Of a stretch of DNA of 64,000 bases, positions 41,932-50,126 are shown in pieces; the stretch's first letter is position 1; every line of letters starts with the position of its first letter. Origin of the DNA: DASSUW01 sp963803335 (GTDB lineage: Bacteria; Actinomycetota; Thermoleophilia; Solirubrobacterales; Solirubrobacteraceae); NCBI GenBank assembly GCA_963803335.1, contig CAWDME010000005.1, positions 62,001 through 126,000 of the forward strand. The letters are read 5' to 3'. The notes beneath the pieces are model-generated. The model was not told the DNA's origin, did no database searches, and worked only from the letters and a program-made list of their open reading frames with translations. The position numbers and the translations under genes are program-made.

Positions 41932-42534
41932 TCACGGATCTTTCGGAAGCAGCGCGTGGCCGTCCAACACCGATTGCGCGACGTCGACGACGCGGCGGTT
42001 GGTGGCGCGCGCGTGGTCGCGCAGCCGCTCGAACGCGTCGCGCTCGTTCACCGAGTGCCGCTCCATGAGGATGCCCTTGGCGCGTTCGATGACGCCACGC
42101 CGCTCGAGCGCGCCCTCGAGCTCGGCGACCTTCTCGCTCAGCCGCTGCGCCTCGCGGTAGCGGCGCACGGCGACCTCGATCGCGCCCTGCACCGACTCCG
42201 GGTCCATCGACTCGGTGTAGGCCGATATACCGACCTCGGCGGCCCGCGCCAGGAAGCGCATGTCGGCGTCCGGGAGTTGGGCGATCACCGGGCCGGAGGC
42301 GAACTCGACCGCCTCCCCGATCAGGGCCAATGCGTGCTCGTCGTCGTTGTGCACGACGACGATCGCGACCTCGGGGTCCTCCTTGGCGATCAGCTCGACC
42401 GCTTCGTGCACGGACACCGCGTACGGCGTGACCTCATGTCCGAGTCCGGAAAGCACCTCGTGCAGCTTGCGCAGGGCTGCCTCGTTCTCGTCCGCGATCA
42501 GGACGCGCAAACTGGTCTCGGTGAGCGTGCTCAT
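41932..42534 (-). CDS. response-regulator-like receiver with ANTAR RNA-binding domain
   Basis: A 200-residue protein: a receiver-like N-terminus (LRVLIADENEAALRKLHEVLSGLGH; the acceptor position reads AIVVVHND) and a C-terminal ANTAR domain (ERAKGILMERHSVNERDAFERLRDHARATNR). ANTAR proteins bind paired hexaloop hairpins in mRNA and prevent termination. The receiver's central Asp is replaced, so it may not be phosphorylated. GTG 42540 is an alternative start. It diverges from the sigma-factor gene and opens the stress island. Confidence 0.85.
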   Translation of the reverse strand: MSTLTETSLRVLIADENEAALRKLHEVLSGLGHEVTPYAVSVHEAVELIAKEDPEVAIVVVHNDDEHALALIGEAVEFASGPVIAQLPDADMRFLARAAEVGISAYTESMDPESVQGAIEVAVRRYREAQRLSEKVAELEGALERRGVIERAKGILMERHSVNERDAFERLRDHARATNRRVVDVAQSVLDGHALLPKDP

Positions 42535-42628
42535 GGTCACTACAATCAGGGGGCTGCGGTCGACGCACCCGCCGCGGCAGTCCCGCGCCCCTGTCCCTGG
42601 CGCTTCGAGTACGCGATCGGGGAAGGCG

Positions 42629-43453
42629 TTGGAAACGTCGGAACATCAGACGGTTGAAGAGAACTCGGGCGGAGGATACCCGGCCGCGAGTGGCGACCGG
42701 GCGGCCCGTGCGCGCGAGGATCGGCGCCTGCTCGAGCGGTATCACCACGACGGCGACATCGCGGCGCGTGAGGCGTTGGTCGAGCGGTTCCTACCGCTCG
42801 CGCGCCAACTCGCCCGCCGCTACCAGCGCGGCGGCGAGCCGCTGGACGATCTCATCCAAGTGGCCTCCCTCGGCCTGTTGAAGGCGATCGACCGGTTCGA
42901 GCCGGACCGGCCGACAGCCTTCTCCTCGTTCGCTGTGCCGACGATCCTCGGCGAGCTCAAGCGCCACTTCCGCGACAAGGGCTGGTCGATCCGCGTGCCG
43001 CGCGACCTGCAGGAGATGTCCGTCCGCGTCGACCGCGTCTCCGAGACGCTGGCGCGCGGGCTCGGCCGTGCGCCCACGCCGGCGGAGATCGCCAAGGAGG
43101 TCGGGACGACGACCGAGCGCGTGCTCGAGGCCCGCGAGGCTGCCGGCGCGTACCGCGCCGTGTCGCTTGACCGCACGCGTGACGACGACGACGAGGGCGA
43201 AGGGATAGGCGACGCGTTCGGCATCGAGGACCCGGGCTTCGGGCTCGCCGAGGACGCGGCGACCGTCGAGCGCCTGATGGGGGTGCTCACCGACCGCGAG
43301 CGCGAGGTCCTGCGGCTCCGCTTCGCCGAGGACCTGACGCAGTCCGAGATCGGCGTGCGTGTCGGCGTCTCGCAGATGCACGTCTCGCGGCTGATCCGCC
43401 AGGCGATAGCGCGGCTACGCGCCGCCGCCGAGGACCAGCGCGACGTCGCGTGA
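42629..43453 (+). CDS. SigB/SigF-family RNA polymerase sigma factor
   Basis: A ~274-residue sigma factor of the SigB/SigF/SigG group. Region 2 is LDDLIQVASLGLLKAIDRFEPDRPTAFSSFAVPTILGELKRHFRD, region 3 contains PRDLQEMSVRV, and region 4 is LTQSEIGVRVGVSQMHVSRLIRQAI. These factors respond to anti-sigma kinases and STAS antagonists, several of which lie downstream. Its likely targets carry GTTT-N15-GGGTA promoters. The TTG start at 42629 is tentative because the GGAAGG is very close. Confidence 0.9.
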   Translation: METSEHQTVEENSGGGYPAASGDRAARAREDRRLLERYHHDGDIAAREALVERFLPLARQLARRYQRGGEPLDDLIQVASLGLLKAIDRFEPDRPTAFSSFAVPTILGELKRHFRDKGWSIRVPRDLQEMSVRVDRVSETLARGLGRAPTPAEIAKEVGTTTERVLEAREAAGAYRAVSLDRTRDDDDEGEGIGDAFGIEDPGFGLAEDAATVERLMGVLTDREREVLRLRFAEDLTQSEIGVRVGVSQMHVSRLIRQAIARLRAAAEDQRDVA

Positions 43454-43486
43454 CCCTTTTCGCTGCGGACGGGTACGATCGCCGCC

Positions 43487-43816
43487 ATGCAGCACTGGGA
43501 TCTGCGGACGCTTGACGTCGAGCCGCACCAGCCGCGGATCCTGCACTCGGCGCGCGGGGAGGCGCGATCGATCGCGATCTACCTGCCGCAGGGCGAGTCG
43601 CTGCAAGACCACCAGGTTCACGAACGGGCGTATCTGATCGTCGTCGACGGCGACGTCCAGGTCAGCAATGGAGGAGAGGCAGTGAGCGGCGGCCCGGGAT
43701 TCGCCGCTGTGTTCGACCCGCACGAGCGGCACGAAGTGCGCGCCACCTCGGACGCGCGATTGCTGCTGGTGCTTGCACCTTGGCCGGGCGACGGCCATCC
43801 CGGGGCACGCGACTAG
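43487..43816 (+). CDS. small cupin-fold protein
   Basis: A 109-residue single-domain cupin: IAIYLPQGESLQDHQVHERAYLIVVDGDVQV is motif 1, with His residues for a metal, and GPGFAAVFDPHERHEV is motif 2. Ligand and activity are unknown. TACGAT (43474-43479) followed by exactly seven bases and ATG indicates a leaderless transcript; the same bases include GGGTAC, but no GT-type -35 lies at the right distance. The ABC ATPase gene follows after 16 bases. Confidence 0.78.
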   Translation: MQHWDLRTLDVEPHQPRILHSARGEARSIAIYLPQGESLQDHQVHERAYLIVVDGDVQVSNGGEAVSGGPGFAAVFDPHERHEVRATSDARLLLVLAPWPGDGHPGARD

Positions 43817-43832
43817 GGGGAGGAAAAACGGC

Positions 43833-45053
<1,221 letters not shown>

Positions 45054-45069
45054 AAGGCCGAAGGCCGGT

Positions 45070-45096
45070 CGACGGGGGCCTGGACGGCCCCCGTCG
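45070..45096. terminator. GC-rich terminator between ugpC and the BON gene
   Basis: An 11-bp perfect stem (CGACGGGGGCC with its complement) with a 5-base loop lies in the 75-base spacer between two converging genes. Confidence 0.65.
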
Positions 45097-45128
45097 CGGT
45101 CAAAGGGTCCCCCGCACGGGGACGCAGG

Positions 45129-45596
45129 CTAGTCCCGGTCGAAGACCGCGCCCCGCGGCTCGGCCGCGGGCGCCGGCTTGCCCGGCTCGTGGAGGAGGTT
45201 GTTGACCCCCTTGATGCCGTCGACGTGGGCGGCCTCGTCGCCGAGGCGGGCGATCCACTCCCCGTCGGTCACGGTGCCGCGCAGGTAGGCGACGCCCGCC
45301 TGCACGTCGACCGACACGTCGCCCTTCGGTGCTGCGGTGTCGCGGAAGATCTCGGTCTCGACCTTGCGCGCGAGCCCGACGTCGTCGAGGTCGGTGGCGC
45401 TGCTGGGCGTGGCCGAGGCCACGGTGCCCTTGGCCTTGTGGGCCGCGTAGTTCGCGGTCGAGGCGGCCTGCTGCGCGGCAGACTTGGCCTTGGAGGTGGC
45501 CTGGTCGCGCAGCTGGTTGCGTCTGGAGGAGTCGAGGAAGTGCCTCGCTGCGGCGCCGGTGGCGACGCCGAGAACGAATGAGATGAGACGGCTCAT
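45129..45596 (-). CDS. BON-domain stress protein with N-terminal membrane segment
   Basis: A 155-residue protein: a hydrophobic N-terminus (LISFVLGVATGAAARHFL), an Ala-rich helix (about 28-60), and a BON domain at about 70-130 (DVGLARKVETEIFRD, VSVDVQAGVAYLRGTV, GIKGVNNLL). BON domains bind phospholipid and occur in OsmY-like osmotic-stress proteins. A consensus GTTT-N15-GGGTAC promoter (45607-45631) ends ten bases before the ATG, so it is probably a leaderless member of the stress-sigma regulon. Confidence 0.8.
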   Translation of the reverse strand: MSRLISFVLGVATGAAARHFLDSSRRNQLRDQATSKAKSAAQQAASTANYAAHKAKGTVASATPSSATDLDDVGLARKVETEIFRDTAAPKGDVSVDVQAGVAYLRGTVTDGEWIARLGDEAAHVDGIKGVNNLLHEPGKPAPAAEPRGAVFDRD

Positions 45597-45606
45597 ACGA
45601 ATTGGC

Positions 45607-45631
45607 GTACCCCCGGGTCTCCCGGGGAAAC
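45607..45631 (-). promoter_or_regulatory. SigB/SigF-type promoter of the BON gene
   Basis: On the minus strand GTTT (45628-45631), a 15-base spacer and GGGTAC (45607-45612) match the actinobacterial SigF/SigB consensus. The box ends ten bases before ATG 45596. Confidence 0.65.
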
Positions 45632-45633
45632 GC

Positions 45634-46527
45634 TCAACGGCCCTTCTGGCGGAGCTGGCGCGGCGGGGGCCGGCGGCGCCACTTGCGGCGGCGCTCGGCG
45701 CGCCGCAGCTGGTCGAGCACCTCGTCGCTCCATTCGTGCGTGCGCAGCGCGCGGTAGCGGTCGGCCGCGACGCGCATGTACGCCTCGGTCTCGGTCTCGT
45801 CCGCGGCGATCAGCTGCCCGGCGCGCAGCAGCTCGACGACCGGCTCGTACTCCTCCTGAAACCAGTGGTGGGCCACCTGCCCGCGGTCCATGTACGTGCC
45901 GCGATGCTGCATTGCCCGGAAGCCCCAGGCCTCGACCGCCTCGGCGAGCGTCCCGAGGTCCCACGGGTCGGAGACCTCGATCCGCGCCCGCGCCTCGGAC
46001 GGCAACGGGACGCGCTCGCGGAACAGGCGCTCATGATCCTTGAGCGGCAGGTCGGAAACCATCGTGTCCTCGCTCAGCGGGATGCGCGTGGTCACCTCGA
46101 CGACATAGGCGTCGATGTCATCGCGGCCGAGCGACTTGGCGACTGAGACGCGGTGGTGGCCGTCGCGCACGAAGTACAGGTCGCCGATCTTGTAGAGCGA
46201 CACCGGCGGCAGCGCCTCACCGCGGCGCTGCGCCGCGTTGATGCGCTCCCAGCGGCTGCGCAGCCGTGCCGAGGTCGGCCGCAGCCCGCGGTCGAAGTCG
46301 ACAGCGCGATCCACGCTGCCGACGATCTTCTCCAGCGGTACGACCTGCAGCCCGAGGTCGTGTTGACCGATCCGGCCCAGCGCTTCCACGACCTCCTCGA
46401 ACGGGAGCATCAGCGCGACGTCGTCCGGCTCGCGGCGGAGCCGGCGACCGATGTCCGCGAGCAGGCGCGCCCGGCGGGCGCGGGAGAAGTCAGACTGGGC
46501 GTCGGAGCCGGGAAAACCCGTGCTCAC
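45634..46527 (-). CDS. ParB-N-like (ParB/sulfiredoxin fold) protein
   Basis: A 297-residue protein. The middle reads RDGHHRVSVAKSLGRDDIDAYVVEV (about 125-150), the nucleotide-binding motif of the ParB N-terminal (ParB/Srx) fold, preceded by VPLEKIVGSVDRAVDFDR. No helix-turn-helix or partner ParA is close, so a partition role is unlikely. The C-terminal 100 residues include HWFQEEYEPVVELLRAG and a very basic tail. It starts 13 bases after the STAS gene, so it belongs to the anti-sigma operon. Confidence 0.75.
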   Translation of the reverse strand: MSTGFPGSDAQSDFSRARRARLLADIGRRLRREPDDVALMLPFEEVVEALGRIGQHDLGLQVVPLEKIVGSVDRAVDFDRGLRPTSARLRSRWERINAAQRRGEALPPVSLYKIGDLYFVRDGHHRVSVAKSLGRDDIDAYVVEVTTRIPLSEDTMVSDLPLKDHERLFRERVPLPSEARARIEVSDPWDLGTLAEAVEAWGFRAMQHRGTYMDRGQVAHHWFQEEYEPVVELLRAGQLIAADETETEAYMRVAADRYRALRTHEWSDEVLDQLRRAERRRKWRRRPPPRQLRQKGR

Positions 46528-46540
46528 GCGGGGCGGTGCC

Positions 46541-46906
46541 TCACCCGCCCGCGCTGACGGCGTCGCCGTCGAGCGCGTCGTCCAACGACCGAACGAGCGT
46601 GAAGACGCCGTCGAGACCGGTGATCCGGAACGTCTTCACGATCGCGTCATTGTCGCAGACGACCACGAGCGAACTACCGCGCAGCTTCAGGCGGCGATGC
46701 GCCCCGATGAGCACGCCGAGGCTCGACGAGTCGATGAACGTCGTCGCCGTCAGGTCGACGATCACGTTCGAGCGGCCGGCGTCGATCGGCGCCGAGATCC
46801 GTTGCTTGAACTCCGGCGCCGTGAACAGGTCGATCTCGCCGGTTACCGCGACGACGTGCGTGTCGTCGTCAATCCGGCGGTCGGTGATCTCGAACTCAAT
46901 AGCCAT
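46541..46906 (-). CDS. STAS-domain anti-sigma factor antagonist
   Basis: A 121-residue RsbV/SpoIIAA-like protein: VVAVTGEIDLFTAPEFKQRI, then VDLTATTFIDSSSLGVLIGAH, where the DSSS serines are the phosphorylation site. When unphosphorylated it would bind an anti-sigma kinase and free a sigma factor. It is third in the operon after two HATPase-type genes. The antagonist lies after the kinase here, the reverse of the classic order. Confidence 0.9.
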   Translation of the reverse strand: MAIEFEITDRRIDDDTHVVAVTGEIDLFTAPEFKQRISAPIDAGRSNVIVDLTATTFIDSSSLGVLIGAHRRLKLRGSSLVVVCDNDAIVKTFRITGLDGVFTLVRSLDDALDGDAVSAGG

Positions 46907-46943
46907 GGGCTTGTACGTCCTCCCCGGCCCGGGCCGGTCCGAA

Positions 46944-47336
46944 TCATCGCCCGTTGGTGTAGGCGAGCCTGACGTGCAGGAACTCGGTGTCGCCTTCCGG
47001 TGTGACCGAGAGCTCGTCCGCCAGTTGCTCGATCACGTTGCCCACGCCCGGCACCGCGGCGTCGACGATCAGTGCCTGGCCGCCACCCTGGCGCAGCGGC
47101 CCGACACGCAGGAGCAGCGACCGGTCGCCGGGGTCCAACGCGACGTTGATCTTGTCGTCGATGCTGTGGGCGGGTGCGCGCGCGGCGATCAGGTCGGCCA
47201 CGAGCACGGCGTCGTCGAGCCGGTCCAGCGGCAGGTCGGCGCGCGCGGCGAGCATGCCGACGACGCGGCGCAGAATCGGACCGACGAGCGGGCCGGAGGC
47301 GATCGAGACCGTCGTGGCCGGCTCGGAACCGGTCAC
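46944..47336 (-). CDS. degenerate anti-sigma HATPase-like protein
   Basis: A 130-residue protein starting at GTG 47336, which overlaps the stop of the preceding anti-sigma kinase by four bases. ILRRVVGMLAARADLPLDRLDDAVLVADLIAARA aligns in pattern with the first helices of RsbW-type HATPases, but the N box (ExxxN) and the G1 (DxGxG) motif are absent, so ATP binding is doubtful. It could be a non-catalytic sensor or antagonist-binding decoy. Assignment is by pattern and context only. Confidence 0.6.
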   Translation of the reverse strand: MTGSEPATTVSIASGPLVGPILRRVVGMLAARADLPLDRLDDAVLVADLIAARAPAHSIDDKINVALDPGDRSLLLRVGPLRQGGGQALIVDAAVPGVGNVIEQLADELSVTPEGDTEFLHVRLAYTNGR

Positions 47337-47743
47337 GCGATCCCCAGTCGCGGGCGGCAGCTGAACGACATTGCCAGCCGGCTGCCTTGGGTCGGGCCGT
47401 GCTCGATCTCGACGTGGTCGGCGAGCGCCGCGATCAGCGGCAGGCCGAGGCCGGGGCCGGCGAGGTCCGGGCTGGGGCCGATGCCCGCGCCGCGGTCGGA
47501 GACGATCAGGTCGAGCCGGTCGCCGTTCGGCCGGATCACGACGTCGATCGGGCCCGGCTCGCCCTCGTGGTACGCGTGGCGCACGACGTTGGTGCATGCC
47601 TCGGTGACGGCGAGCCGCATGTCCTCGACGAGATCGGCGGGGAGCTGCAGCGCCTCGGCGAAGGCGCCGAGCACGTGCCGAATCACCGCCACGTTCTCGG
47701 GGCGGGCTGGAAGTGTGAGGCGCACGTCGGAACTCATAGACAT
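47333..47743 (-). CDS. anti-sigma regulatory kinase (RsbW/SpoIIAB type)
   Basis: A 136-residue HATPase_c protein: LTLPARPENVAVIRHVLGAFAEAL, N box MRLAVTEACTNVVRHAY, G1 SDRGAGI and G2 GPGLGLPLI. It would hold a SigB-type factor and phosphorylate STAS antagonists. ATG 47743 gives the family N-terminus; an in-frame ATG at 47836 adds 31 basic residues and lies 17 bases from the -10 of a GTTA-N16-GGGTAG promoter, so an extended form is possible. Confidence 0.88.
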   Translation of the reverse strand: MSMSSDVRLTLPARPENVAVIRHVLGAFAEALQLPADLVEDMRLAVTEACTNVVRHAYHEGEPGPIDVVIRPNGDRLDLIVSDRGAGIGPSPDLAGPGLGLPLIAALADHVEIEHGPTQGSRLAMSFSCRPRLGIA

Positions 47744-47853
47744 CGCACGCGTCCCGAAGGGGTCCCGCCGGTGTCGGGTGCGGTGTCCTTCTCGTGCGCT
47801 CCCACGGAAAGCGTGGGGAGACTTGTCACTGCCCATAATCGACGTGATCTGCA

Positions 47854-47879
47854 CTACCCCGGCTCCGGAGCGCGGTAAC
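47854..47879 (-). promoter_or_regulatory. SigB/SigF-type promoter of the anti-sigma operon
   Basis: On the minus strand GTTA (47876-47879), 16 bases, GGGTAG (47854-47859). It lies 110 bases before ATG 47743, inside the 220-base divergent gap, which otherwise holds a 7-bp hairpin (TCCCACG/CGTGGGA, about 47816-47834) and no gene. It suggests autoregulation by the stress sigma factor. Confidence 0.5.
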
Positions 47880-47963
47880 AGGCCAGTTCGGCGCGGTCGC
47901 GATACGAACCTCGCCTCGCGGGGCCGGGAGCATGACAGAATCGCGGCCGAGGAGCGAAGGGGG

Positions 47964-48353
47964 ATGGGCGAGCACAAGGACAGCCGCGAGGCGGCCAGCA
48001 TCGACGGGCGCGGTCTGCGGCCGCCGGCGGCATACGCGATCCGCGACCGCGCACCCGGCGTGATCGCCCTCGAGGGCGAGCTCGACCTCGCCGCGGCGCC
48101 CGATCTGCGGACGCGCTTCGACGAGTTCGACGGCCAGACGCTGGTGCTGGACTTCGCGCGCGCGACCTTCATCGACTCGGCGGTGCTCAAGGAGCTCCTG
48201 CGCGGGCGCGTCGAGCTGGCGGCGCGCGGGGCGCGGCTCGTGCTGGCGGGCGTGCCGGCACCGGTCCGGCGGCTGCTGGACCTCACGCGCACGTCGGAGC
48301 TGTTCGAGGACGCGCCCGACCTCGACTCGGCGCTCAGGCGGCTGAACGGTTGA
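47964..48353 (+). CDS. STAS-domain anti-sigma factor antagonist
   Basis: A 129-residue protein with a 30-residue polar N-terminus and a STAS domain: GVIALEGELDLAAAPDLRTRF, then LVLDFARATFIDSAVLKELLRG (DSA holds the phosphorylatable serine) and a C-terminal helix. It is transcribed away from the anti-sigma operon at 47.7 kb, and GAAGGGGG precedes the ATG. No GGGTA-type box lies in front, unlike its neighbours. The 3' end overlaps DUF1360 by 20 bases. Confidence 0.87.
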   Translation: MGEHKDSREAASIDGRGLRPPAAYAIRDRAPGVIALEGELDLAAAPDLRTRFDEFDGQTLVLDFARATFIDSAVLKELLRGRVELAARGARLVLAGVPAPVRRLLDLTRTSELFEDAPDLDSALRRLNG

Positions 48354-48837
48354 ACTGGGCGGGGCGGCGCGGCTCGGAGGCGGCGCGCTCCGACTGCGTG
48401 TTGGCGCCCGCGCACAGCCACTGAAACGTGGCGTGCAGCATGTCGTTGCCCGCCGAGGCGGCGAGCACGGTGGCGACGGTGCGCCCGGTGGCGGGCGCGT
48501 GGAGGCGGAGCGCGACGAGCCCGAGCGCGGTCCAGGCGCCCGTGCAGCGCGTGCACGTGAGCAGCTCGCCGACGGCGTAGCGGAGGCGGCGGCCCTTCGG
48601 TCGGCGGCTCCCTGCCTGTTCCTCCACGAACGGCTCGCGGATCCAGCTCTCGACCTTCTCGTGGACGATCAGCTTCGAGAGCGCGAACGTCGCCGCCGCG
48701 AGCACCGGCACCTCGACGTACCCGACCGGCTCGCGCCCCCGCGCGGTGACGGCGGTGGCGCCGAGCAGCGCGCCGTAGAGCGTCGTGAGCGCGGCGTAGT
48801 CGACCGTTTCGGTCGGTGTCTGGGTCACCGGCCGCAT
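48334..48837 (-). CDS. DUF1360 membrane protein
   Basis: A 167-residue protein with hydrophobic stretches (VEVPVLAAATFALSKLIVHEK, then TGAWTALGLVALRLHA) and the DUF1360 hallmark pair ELLTCTRCTGAW with KxxxWIREPF before it. This family is common in spore-formers and actinobacteria (YngL-like) and is often stress- or sporulation-linked; its function is unknown. It follows a 34-codon Pro-rich peptide gene by four bases, and both lie behind a GTTA-N15-GGGTAC promoter. Confidence 0.82.
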   Translation of the reverse strand: MRPVTQTPTETVDYAALTTLYGALLGATAVTARGREPVGYVEVPVLAAATFALSKLIVHEKVESWIREPFVEEQAGSRRPKGRRLRYAVGELLTCTRCTGAWTALGLVALRLHAPATGRTVATVLAASAGNDMLHATFQWLCAGANTQSERAASEPRRPAQFNRSAA

Positions 48838-48841
48838 CGGG

Positions 48842-48946
48842 TCAGATCGGCCGCGGGTTCGGGTCGGGAGGCAGCGGGCCTGGCTCAGGTGTGGGCGACG
48901 GCGGCTGTGGCGCCGGCTCGGGGCGCGGGATGGTGATCGAACGCAT
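48842..48946 (-). CDS. 34-residue proline-rich peptide
   Basis: An ORF from ATG 48946 to TGA 48842-48844 encodes MRSITIPRPEPAPQP and then PSPTPEPGPLPP, ending in PNPRPI: 15 Pro in 34 residues, no signal peptide. Its start lies exactly ten bases after GGGTAC of a stress-type promoter, the same geometry as the BON and DJ-1 genes, and its stop is four bases before DUF1360. It could be a genuine stress peptide or a leader for DUF1360. Confidence 0.45.
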   Translation of the reverse strand: MRSITIPRPEPAPQPPSPTPEPGPLPPDPNPRPI

Positions 48947-48956
48947 CAGGATGCGC

Positions 48957-48981
48957 GTACCCGTCGGTTCCGCGCCTTAAC
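48957..48981 (-). promoter_or_regulatory. SigB/SigF-type promoter before the Pro-rich peptide and DUF1360
   Basis: On the minus strand GTTA (48978-48981), 15 bases, GGGTAC (48957-48962), ending ten bases before ATG 48946. Confidence 0.6.
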
Positions 48982-48985
48982 GACC

Positions 48986-49009
48986 GAGGCGCCCCGAATG
49001 GGGCGCCTC
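48986..49009. terminator. perfect 10-bp hairpin
   Basis: GAGGCGCCCC, loop GAAT, GGGGCGCCTC. It lies in the 167-base spacer between the stress promoter at 48981 and the gene ending at 49149 and probably terminates the latter. The rest of the spacer (49010-49148) shows no gene. Confidence 0.65.
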
Positions 49010-49148
49010 AGCCTGATGAGGAGGAGGGTTGTTGGCGCGCCGGCCGGAGAGTTGGAGGGCAGTCCCGCGACGCGACATCGGTTTCATTCCCACTGGACGC
49101 CTTTAACAAACCGAACGGAGCGTCCAGAACGAGTTGGCGCGTTACCGC

Positions 49149-49475
49149 TCAGCGCTCGCGATTGGCGAGGCGCTCGGACTCGGGCTGGGGGACCGGGCGG
49201 CTGCCCTCGCCCTCGCCGCCGGCGCCGCCCTCGCCGGGGCCGCCGACGCCCGGGCTCGGAGGCTTCTCCTCGCGCGAGGTGCTCTCGGGGTCGTCGACCG
49301 TCTCGCCCGACTCGCTCTGCTCGCCGGCGTGCTCCTCGGTGTCGCCGAGCGGCGTCCCCTCGTCCGGGGCGGCGATCGTGCCCTGCCCCTTCCGGGTGGT
49401 CGCGCTGCGCACGAAGATGGCGATCCCGGCCGCGACGATCAGCACGACGAGGATGGCTGCGATGACATAACCCAT
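49149..49475 (-). CDS. single-pass membrane protein with acidic tail
   Basis: A 108-residue protein: one membrane helix (VIAAILVVLIVAAGIAIFV) then a disordered Glu/Gly/Pro/Ser-rich tail. The family is not recognised. ATG 49475 is chosen because a near-perfect GTTT-N15-GGGTAG promoter ends ten bases upstream; the earlier in-frame ATG at 49493 lies inside that promoter and could not be on the transcript. It diverges from the DJ-1 gene, whose own promoter overlaps this one. Confidence 0.7.
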   Translation of the reverse strand: MGYVIAAILVVLIVAAGIAIFVRSATTRKGQGTIAAPDEGTPLGDTEEHAGEQSESGETVDDPESTSREEKPPSPGVGGPGEGGAGGEGEGSRPVPQPESERLANRER

Positions 49476-49485
49476 GGCGGTTCGC

Positions 49486-49510
49486 CTACCCATGACACCC
49501 GTGGTGAAAC
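49486..49510 (-). promoter_or_regulatory. SigB/SigF-type promoter of the membrane protein gene
   Basis: On the minus strand GTTT (49507-49510), 15 bases, GGGTAG (49486-49491), ending ten bases before ATG 49475. It overlaps the opposing promoter at 49504-49528. Confidence 0.65.
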
Positions 49511-49528
49511 GCGCGGCCCGCTGGGTAG
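49504..49528 (+). promoter_or_regulatory. SigB/SigF-type promoter of the DJ-1/PfpI gene
   Basis: GTGA (49504-49507), 15 bases, GGGTAG (49523-49528), ending ten bases before ATG 49539. Its -35 shares bases with the divergent promoter. Confidence 0.55.
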
Positions 49529-49538
49529 GGCTTGCGGT

Positions 49539-50126
49539 ATGGCTGAAACACTCACTGGCAAGCGCATCGCCTTTCTCGTGGCTCCGGAAGGCACGGAGCA
49601 GGTCGAACTGACCGAGCCGTGGAAGGCGGTCGAGAACGAGGGCGGCAAGCCCGAGCTGATCTCCACCGACTCGGGCGAGATCCAGGCCTTCAACCACCTC
49701 GACAAGGCGGACACGTTCCCGGTCGACCACACGGTCGCCGACGTGAGCGCCTCCGACTACGACGGCCTGGTCCTGCCCGGCGGCGTCGCGAACCCGGACT
49801 TCCTGCGCACCGACGAAGAGGCTGTCGGCTTCGTGCGCGGCTTCTTCGAGCAGGCCAAGCCGGTCGGCGTCATCTGCCACGGCCCGTGGACCCTCGTGGA
49901 GGCCGACGTGCTGAAGGGCCGCACGATCACCTCGTGGCCGTCGCTGCAGACCGACATCCGCAACGCCGGGGGCAAGTGGGTCGACGAGGAGGTCGTGGTC
50001 GACGAAGGCCTCGTCTCCTCGCGCAATCCCGACGACCTGCCGGCATTCTGCGCCAAGATCGTCGAGGAGTTCTGCGAGGGCGAGCACGAGGGCCAGCGCC
50101 AGAGCGCGGGCAGCACCTCTTCGTGA
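49539..50126 (+). CDS. DJ-1/PfpI family protein (YhbO/general stress protein 18-like)
   Basis: A 195-residue protein with the PfpI nucleophile elbow GVICHGPW (Cys113), the upstream acidic residue in APEGTEQ (about E17) and the substrate loop YDGLVLPGGVANPDFLR. Members act as protein or nucleotide deglycases, or as stress chaperones, and several are SigB-controlled. It lies ten bases behind a GTGA-N15-GGGTAG box, indicating leaderless stress expression. Its stop overlaps the next gene (GTGA). Confidence 0.9.
   Translation: MAETLTGKRIAFLVAPEGTEQVELTEPWKAVENEGGKPELISTDSGEIQAFNHLDKADTFPVDHTVADVSASDYDGLVLPGGVANPDFLRTDEEAVGFVRGFFEQAKPVGVICHGPWTLVEADVLKGRTITSWPSLQTDIRNAGGKWVDEEVVVDEGLVSSRNPDDLPAFCAKIVEEFCEGEHEGQRQSAGSTSS

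Noticed and set aside
43450..43486. GGGTAC before the cupin gene as a stress promoter.
   Set aside because: The only GT-type -35 is 17 bases away; TACGAT with a 7-base gap to ATG fits a vegetative leaderless promoter better.
45634..46527. ParB partition protein paired with ParA at 20.5 kb.
   Set aside because: It keeps only the ParB/Srx-type nucleotide motif, has no visible helix-turn-helix and is 25 kb away in an anti-sigma operon.
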